The position numbers were made by a program, and so were the translations under genes. A DNA stretch of 45,941 bases from Halioglobus japonicus. Its GTDB lineage: Bacteria; Pseudomonadota; Gammaproteobacteria; Pseudomonadales; Halieaceae. Below are positions 41,816-45,941 of the stretch, piece after piece (positions within the stretch are counted from its first letter, which is position 1; the number at the start of each line of letters is the position of its first letter). Below the pieces are notes generated by a model. The model was not told where the DNA came from. It did no database searches and worked only from the letters and a program-made list of their open reading frames with translations. The stretch spans positions 33,667 to 79,607 of the forward strand of contig CACSIL010000045.1 in NCBI GenBank assembly GCA_902705825.1. Reading direction: 5' to 3'.

Positions 41816-42967
41816 CTAACGCAACAATTTAAAGCAATTGCGCACTTCCGCCAAAAACTGCTCCGGCTGTTCCAGTGCCGCGAAATGTCCCCCGCGTTCC
41901 AGTTCATTCCAATAGATGATATTGGAGTAGCGTTTTTCAGCCCAGCGGCGGCTGCTGCGAAATAGCTCGCGAGGAAAAATTGAGACGCCCACCGGCATCG
42001 CAATGGGATCCATGCTGGGGTTGTTGAAACTCTCCCAGTACAGCCGTGCGGAACTGGCGGCGGCGTTATTGAGCCAGTACATCATAACGTTATCGAGTAG
42101 CTCATCCTTGGTGAGGACGTTTTCCGGGTGGCTCGTGCCGTTGACCTCGCAATCTGTCCAGCCGTGGAACTTTTCCACCACCCAGGCCATCTGCCCGATG
42201 GGTGAGTCCGCCAGACCGTAACCCAGTGTCTGCGGGCAGGTGGATTGCTGCTTCGAATAACCCGCGCCTTTCTCCGCGTAGGCCCCCATATCGGCAAGTG
42301 CCATTTGTTCTTGCTCGGTGAGGTCACTCATGGTGTCCGGGTCCGGCGCTACAATGGGCATCGTAATGTGGATGCCGGCACAGTGCTCGGTTTCCGTGAC
42401 CCCTATGCTTTGCGTAATCATGCTGCCCCAGTCACCGCCCTGAGCGACATAGCGTGAATAGCCCAAGCGGCCCATCAGTGTTCCCCACATGGCACCAATT
42501 TTTTCTACCGAGGTGCCCGTGCTGCTGGGCTTGCCGGAGAAGCCATAGCCGGGCAGGCACGGGGCCACAATATGGAAGGCATCATCTGCACTGCCGCCGT
42601 GTTCAGTCGGGTTGGTCAGTGCGTCGATAATTTTGTGGAATTCAACGATGGAGCCCGGCCAGCCGTGCGACATGATAAGCGGCAGGGCATTCTCGTGTGG
42701 GCTTTTGAGGTGAATGAAGTGGATGTCGATACCATCAATATTGGTGACAAACTGCGGCCAGCCATTGAGCTTTTTCTCAAAGCGCCGCCAGTCGTAATCT
42801 GTCGCCCAGTATTCGGCGAGTTCCCGGGCGTATGCCAGTGGCATACCCTGGCTCCAGTCGTCGCAGGTTTCCTGCTCCGGCCAGCGCGCATTGTTCAGTC
42901 GCTGTTTCAGGTCTTGCAGCGCGGCTTCGGGGATCGCTGCTGTGAAGGGGGTGATGTCAGTGCTCAA
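41816..42967 (-). CDS. Epoxide hydrolase (EHN/alpha-beta hydrolase family)
   Basis: 383 residues. The N-terminal EHN domain (LKQRLNNARWPE, then YDWRRFEKKLNGWPQFVTNI) leads into the alpha/beta hydrolase core. The oxyanion motif HGWPG is at 101-105, the nucleophilic Asp in GGDWGS is about D179, and the closing His is in GGHFAALEQP (about H361). These match microsomal/juvenile-hormone-type epoxide hydrolases, which turn epoxides into diols. It is near, but not obviously in an operon with, the small neighbour upstream (4 bases between them suggests co-transcription). Confidence 0.93.
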   Translation of the reverse strand: MSTDITPFTAAIPEAALQDLKQRLNNARWPEQETCDDWSQGMPLAYARELAEYWATDYDWRRFEKKLNGWPQFVTNIDGIDIHFIHLKSPHENALPLIMSHGWPGSIVEFHKIIDALTNPTEHGGSADDAFHIVAPCLPGYGFSGKPSSTGTSVEKIGAMWGTLMGRLGYSRYVAQGGDWGSMITQSIGVTETEHCAGIHITMPIVAPDPDTMSDLTEQEQMALADMGAYAEKGAGYSKQQSTCPQTLGYGLADSPIGQMAWVVEKFHGWTDCEVNGTSHPENVLTKDELLDNVMMYWLNNAAASSARLYWESFNNPSMDPIAMPVGVSIFPRELFRSSRRWAEKRYSNIIYWNELERGGHFAALEQPEQFLAEVRNCFKLLR

Positions 42968-42971
42968 GGTA

Positions 42972-43304
42972 TTACTCCTCTATCCAGACCCGGCGCAGCG
43001 GCTCTCCAAAATCGTCGTAGATTATTTTGCGGCGCGGGCGGGGCAATCGGTTTTTGGGACTGGGTTTTGTACGGTATTTTTCTTTGCGTCGCGCTTCAAT
43101 GGCGGCGACGACTTCGGGAACCAGGGTACGTGGTGCCTTGGGCTCGATGAACAGGCGGCGGTTCATAAATGCGGGTGGATCACCGGGGTTGTTCCCGGAA
43201 AGCCCGCGCGGAATCTCGTTCACGGCGCCGCCTTTCTTGAGGAACCGTTCGGTTTCTTCAATAAGCTCGTCGCGAATGTCTGCTTTTGATACAGGTTTTT
43301 TCAA
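42972..43304 (-). CDS. Hypothetical basic protein
   Basis: 110 residues, highly basic in the C-terminal half (KPSPKNRLPRPRRKIIYDDF), with an N-terminal helix and the motif FLKKGGAVNEIPRG that recurs in small gammaproteobacterial proteins of unknown function such as SutA-like factors. It lies 4 bases before the epoxide hydrolase gene. A nucleic-acid or polymerase contact is conceivable from charge only; I do not recognise a family with certainty. Confidence 0.6.
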   Translation of the reverse strand: MKKPVSKADIRDELIEETERFLKKGGAVNEIPRGLSGNNPGDPPAFMNRRLFIEPKAPRTLVPEVVAAIEARRKEKYRTKPSPKNRLPRPRRKIIYDDFGEPLRRVWIEE

Positions 43305-43458
43305 GAATGCCCTGTGCCTGGATGGCGCGTGTTATTTACAACTCAGTATAACGATGTCGTGTCAGAATTACAGGCCGGTGTATTGGCATAGAGAGGGGCG
43401 GGGCAGTTGGCTCGCCACAGTGGCTCCAGCGATGTCTGCAAATTAAATCAGCCGCACT

Positions 43459-44415
43459 CTAATCCTTTTCCGGGAACCCCGCGAGGATTGCCATTCTGCT
43501 CATTAATTCGAGCATTTCCGTTTGCTCCTGCTGGCCCGAAAATTCGCGGTACAGGCTGTCAACATTGACCGCGATACGTTCCGGGTCCGCCCACGACGAG
43601 TACTCTGACAGTTCGATGTCCTTTGCCGCTTCGAGGGCATCCATGCCGGCGTCGTATCGCGTGCGAGCCTGGTCGTGAACATACTGCAGATACTGGCGTA
43701 CCTTGATAACCCCGTGTTTATCCGTGATGGGGCCATGTCCGGGCACAATGAGGTCAGTATCCATGTCTTCGATCAGGAGGCAGGCTTTGATCCAGTTTGA
43801 TACCGGCCCATTCCACATCACCGGTGTACTCTCGATGAACAGAATATCGCCAGTAAATACCACGCTGTCGGCGGGGCAGTGCACCAGCACATCGCCGCGC
43901 GTATGAGCCGGGCCCACTTCAATGAGATGTACGTCTTTGTCACCCACTAATAGGTCCAGCTCGCCGTCAAAAGTGCGTGTGGGCGGGGTAAAGCGTATTC
44001 CGTCGAAGTGAAACTGGCCGAAGCAGTGCTGCAAATAGTCACCCAGCGGCCCGAGTTCCTTGGCGCTTTGCATGATCGCAGCCATTGCATCCGGGGTGAG
44101 TTCATTCATGTCGAGTGAGGATGCGGTGGATGCGATTATTTCAGCCCCTCTCACCAATTCATTACCGTGGCAGTGATCGCCGTTGGCGTGCGTATTGACA
44201 AGGGTGCCAATGGAGCTGGTGGCCGGTTCGGCAGCGCGCATTTTGCGCAACATCTCGCCGGTCAGCTCCAGATCATAGAGGGTATCGACGAGTAATGATT
44301 CTTCCCCGTCCACAATCAGTCCGGCATTGCTCCACCCCCAGCTGCTGTGCGGGGCCAGCCAGGCGTAGGCCCCGTTAGACACCGGGTGCAGGCCGGCACT
44401 CAGGCGTGTGCTCAT
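43459..44415 (-). CDS. Metallo-beta-lactamase-fold hydrolase
   Basis: 318 residues. The metal motif is NTHANGDHCHGNELV, i.e. H76-x-N78-x-D80-H81, a known variant of HxHxDH in which the second His is Asn. Later VEVGPAHTRGDVLVHCPADS, VFTGDILFIESTPV and VPGHGPITDKHGV supply the remaining ligands. The pattern fits quinoprotein-relay/SoxH-like or related MBL hydrolases; no signal peptide is present. Substrate unknown. Confidence 0.88.
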   Translation of the reverse strand: MSTRLSAGLHPVSNGAYAWLAPHSSWGWSNAGLIVDGEESLLVDTLYDLELTGEMLRKMRAAEPATSSIGTLVNTHANGDHCHGNELVRGAEIIASTASSLDMNELTPDAMAAIMQSAKELGPLGDYLQHCFGQFHFDGIRFTPPTRTFDGELDLLVGDKDVHLIEVGPAHTRGDVLVHCPADSVVFTGDILFIESTPVMWNGPVSNWIKACLLIEDMDTDLIVPGHGPITDKHGVIKVRQYLQYVHDQARTRYDAGMDALEAAKDIELSEYSSWADPERIAVNVDSLYREFSGQQEQTEMLELMSRMAILAGFPEKD

Positions 44416-44542
44416 AGCGTTTGATCTCTCTGTTGTCTAGCTATTAATATTAGCGCGAATCTGGACAGAAAGCAGGTTACGGGTTTTCGTCGGGGGCAAC
44501 AATCTGCTTTAATGCAACGCAATTAAACGGTGGAATCCTATA

Positions 44543-45286
44543 ATGAATGCCATTCGATCGGTCATAGTGTTTGCCTGGATCGTACTATCTGTGATCCCTG
44601 TCGGGCTTGTCCTGGTTATTTGCTCATTGTTTCTCAGTGACGAAAAACTCTGGTGGTGGTTTGCTGCGCCCTGGCTCAGGGGGGTTATCGCGGCAGCGCG
44701 TATCGTCGGCGGGGTACGTTATCGAATTCACGGTGAGGAAAACCTGCCCAGTGCCGAGGATATGCGTAGAACTATTCTATGCCCCAAGCATCAGTCGACC
44801 TGGGAAACGTTTTTTTTCGCCAGCTTCACCTCACACCCGTTGGCCTACGTGTTTAAAAAGGAATTGTTGCGTATTCCTTTCTTTGGCTGGTGTATCGGCC
44901 GCCTGGGCATGATCCATATCGATCGTTCGCAGCGCAACCAGGCCTGGGCCAAGGTCGCAGCGCAGGGCGAAATATTGATGAATCGAGGAAAGTGGATCAT
45001 CATGTTTCCGGAAGGAACCCGTGGTGAACGTGGTAAAAGCGGCACTTACAAGTCGGGAGCAACTCGCCTTGCGGTTGCCACCGGGGCGTATGTCGTACCC
45101 ATCGCAGTGACCTCAGCTCGATGTTGGCCAAGGCGGACTTTCGCGTTGATCCCCGGAACAATCGATGTGTCTATCGGTAAAGCCTTGTCTGCAGAGGGGC
45201 GAGAGCCGGGCGAGTTAATGGACGAAGTCGAGCAATGGATTGAAGCCGAAATGCGTAGGCTGGATCCAGAAGCCTATCAGTCATAG
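44543..45286 (+). CDS. 1-acyl-sn-glycerol-3-phosphate acyltransferase (PlsC family)
   Basis: 247 residues with an N-terminal membrane segment (VIVFAWIVLSVIPVGLVLVI). The catalytic motif is H83-QSTW-E88, the HX4E version found in one branch of this family in place of HX4D; the glycerol-phosphate motif FPEGTRGERG begins at 155. It transfers an acyl group to lysophosphatidic acid for phospholipid synthesis. A triple-arm palindromic region follows its stop. Confidence 0.93.
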   Translation: MNAIRSVIVFAWIVLSVIPVGLVLVICSLFLSDEKLWWWFAAPWLRGVIAAARIVGGVRYRIHGEENLPSAEDMRRTILCPKHQSTWETFFFASFTSHPLAYVFKKELLRIPFFGWCIGRLGMIHIDRSQRNQAWAKVAAQGEILMNRGKWIIMFPEGTRGERGKSGTYKSGATRLAVATGAYVVPIAVTSARCWPRRTFALIPGTIDVSIGKALSAEGREPGELMDEVEQWIEAEMRRLDPEAYQS

Positions 45287-45323
45287 ATACAAACCACCTT
45301 TGTATCTAGTATTTATAGATACA
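45284..45323 (+). promoter_or_regulatory. Overlapping palindromes (three complementary arms) between plsC-type and DUF1145 genes
   Basis: TAGATACAAA-CCACC-TTTGTATCTA (45284-45308) is a perfect 10-bp inverted repeat. Its right arm also pairs with TAGATACA at 45316-45323 across a 7-base spacer, and that arm is followed by a T-run (TTTTTATT). The second pairing is terminator-like; the first would prevent it. The two palindromes could instead be operators for a dimeric regulator. Confidence 0.6.
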
Positions 45324-45355
45324 TTTTTATTCCGAATGAATATCAGGAGCACCGC

Positions 45356-45613
45356 ATGTCGACAGCAAAAAAAGTACTATTAGTGGTATATGCCATTCTG
45401 GCAGGACTTGTTCTGGTGCAGGGAGACAGTGTCGCTGGTGTATGGGCGATGAGGCTGCTGGCTATTCTTATTGTTATTCACCTTCTCGAAACCGCTGTGT
45501 ACTTCAACCTCTGTAAAGCGGCGGGTGGATCGTTGGGCAAAAACTTGTTCAACGTGTTTTTGTTTGGCGTGCTGCACGTTAATGAACTGAAAGCGGCACA
45601 GCTGAAGAATTGA
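45356..45613 (+). CDS. DUF1145 family membrane protein
   Basis: 85 residues with two or three hydrophobic segments (VLLVVYAILAGLVLVQGDS, LLAILIVIHLLETAVYF) and the family ending NLFNVFLFGVLHVNELK. DUF1145 proteins are small inner-membrane proteins of unknown function in gammaproteobacteria. AGGAGC precedes ATG. It lies after the palindromic region and 56 bases before a thiolase gene. Confidence 0.82.
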   Translation: MSTAKKVLLVVYAILAGLVLVQGDSVAGVWAMRLLAILIVIHLLETAVYFNLCKAAGGSLGKNLFNVFLFGVLHVNELKAAQLKN

Positions 45614-45669
45614 ATGGTCGGTGTAGTACCGGCGTAAAAATCGTAAATTAACTATCAGGAGAGAGACAA

Positions 45670-45941
45670 GTGACAGATGCATATATCGTAGGAGCTGTGC
45701 GCAGCGCGGGCGGCAAAAAGAACGGGCGCTTGTCGAAAACACATCCCATCGACCTCGGCGCAGAGGTGGTGGATGCACTGGTGGCAAGAACGGGTGTTGC
45801 GGTCGATGAGATAGACGATCTTATTTTCGGTTGCGTATCACAGGTCGGTGCGCAATCCAGCAATGTTGCGCGCAATGTCTGCCTCTCTTCGGTGCTGGGA
45901 GAGGCGGTGCCAGGCACTACCGTCGATCGCCAGTGTGGATC
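45670..45941 (+). CDS. Acetyl-CoA acetyltransferase (thiolase), N-terminal part
   Basis: 90 codons from GTG 45670 (AGGAG 9 bases upstream), cut by the right window edge. DAYIVGAVRSAGGKKNGRLS, DLGAEVVDALVARTGV, DDLIFGCVSQVGAQSSNVAR and the loop TTVDRQCGS with the catalytic Cys identify a thiolase. It joins or splits beta-ketoacyl-CoA, matching the nearby acyl-CoA dehydrogenases in theme but not in operon. Confidence 0.9.
   Translation, partial: MTDAYIVGAVRSAGGKKNGRLSKTHPIDLGAEVVDALVARTGVAVDEIDDLIFGCVSQVGAQSSNVARNVCLSSVLGEAVPGTTVDRQCG

Noticed and set aside
1..45941. CRISPR array or further tRNA/rRNA genes
   Set aside because: No regularly spaced repeats and no second cloverleaf or rRNA-like sequence were seen.

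Overview
The window looks like the chromosome of a marine gammaproteobacterium. The gene content (paired DUF1501/DUF1800 proteins, several acyl-CoA dehydrogenase, Rieske and BVMO-type catabolic enzymes, small DUF2970/DUF1145 membrane proteins, SlyX, YciH) fits the Halieaceae (OM60/NOR5) and relatives. That placement is by inspection only. Most of the sequence is a GC-moderate core; two stretches, roughly 11.4-16.7 kb and 21.6-24.8 kb, look AT-richer and hold accessory genes.

Layout. 1-6.4 kb (minus strand): a truncated lipoprotein with a lipase-type GxSxG serine; then, in transcription order from the right, a DUF1800 lipoprotein, a Tat-exported DUF1501 protein, an ECF sigma factor, a one-TM putative anti-sigma factor and a Spy/CpxP-like periplasmic protein. 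6.7-11.1 kb (minus): a GMC flavin oxidoreductase with a small Tat-signal partner and a YkoF/MTH1187-like small protein, a membrane-anchored SDR and an NylB-like serine hydrolase. 11.5-16.9 kb (minus): an unrecognised 999-residue Ser-rich protein, two small secreted proteins, a hypothetical protein and a DUF2970 protein. 17-21.6 kb: a MocR-type regulator, a gene-poor stretch, a tandem pair of HupE/UreJ-like metal transporters and FolE. 21.6-24.9 kb: an IS481-like transposase relic followed by a possible 3-kb islet. The islet lies immediately downstream of tRNA-Arg(CCT) and is bounded by a 12-bp copy of the tRNA 3' end. It carries an FRG-domain protein, a lipoprotein and two decayed small genes, with no intact integrase.

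25-34.4 kb: a Baeyer-Villiger-type monooxygenase, a small heat shock protein behind a good sigma-32 promoter, a TetR regulator divergent from a Rieske dioxygenase alpha/beta pair, a soluble lytic transglycosylase, and a translationally coupled three-gene arsenosugar-type cassette (ArsS radical SAM, TIGR04283 and TIGR04282 glycosyltransferase-like proteins). 34.4-45.9 kb: a small hypothetical, YciH, SlyX, two acyl-CoA dehydrogenases plus an amidohydrolase in one run, a protein with a degenerate RecB-like nuclease domain and a long disordered tail, an epoxide hydrolase, an MBL hydrolase, a PlsC-type acyltransferase, a DUF1145 protein and the start of a thiolase.

The catabolic enzymes suggest growth on lipids, terpenoid- or steroid-like or aromatic compounds, but no complete pathway is visible. 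The strongest candidates for new biology are the tRNA-Arg islet with its FRG protein, the 999-residue protein, and the RecB-like fusion with altered catalytic residues. None of these is proved from sequence reading alone.
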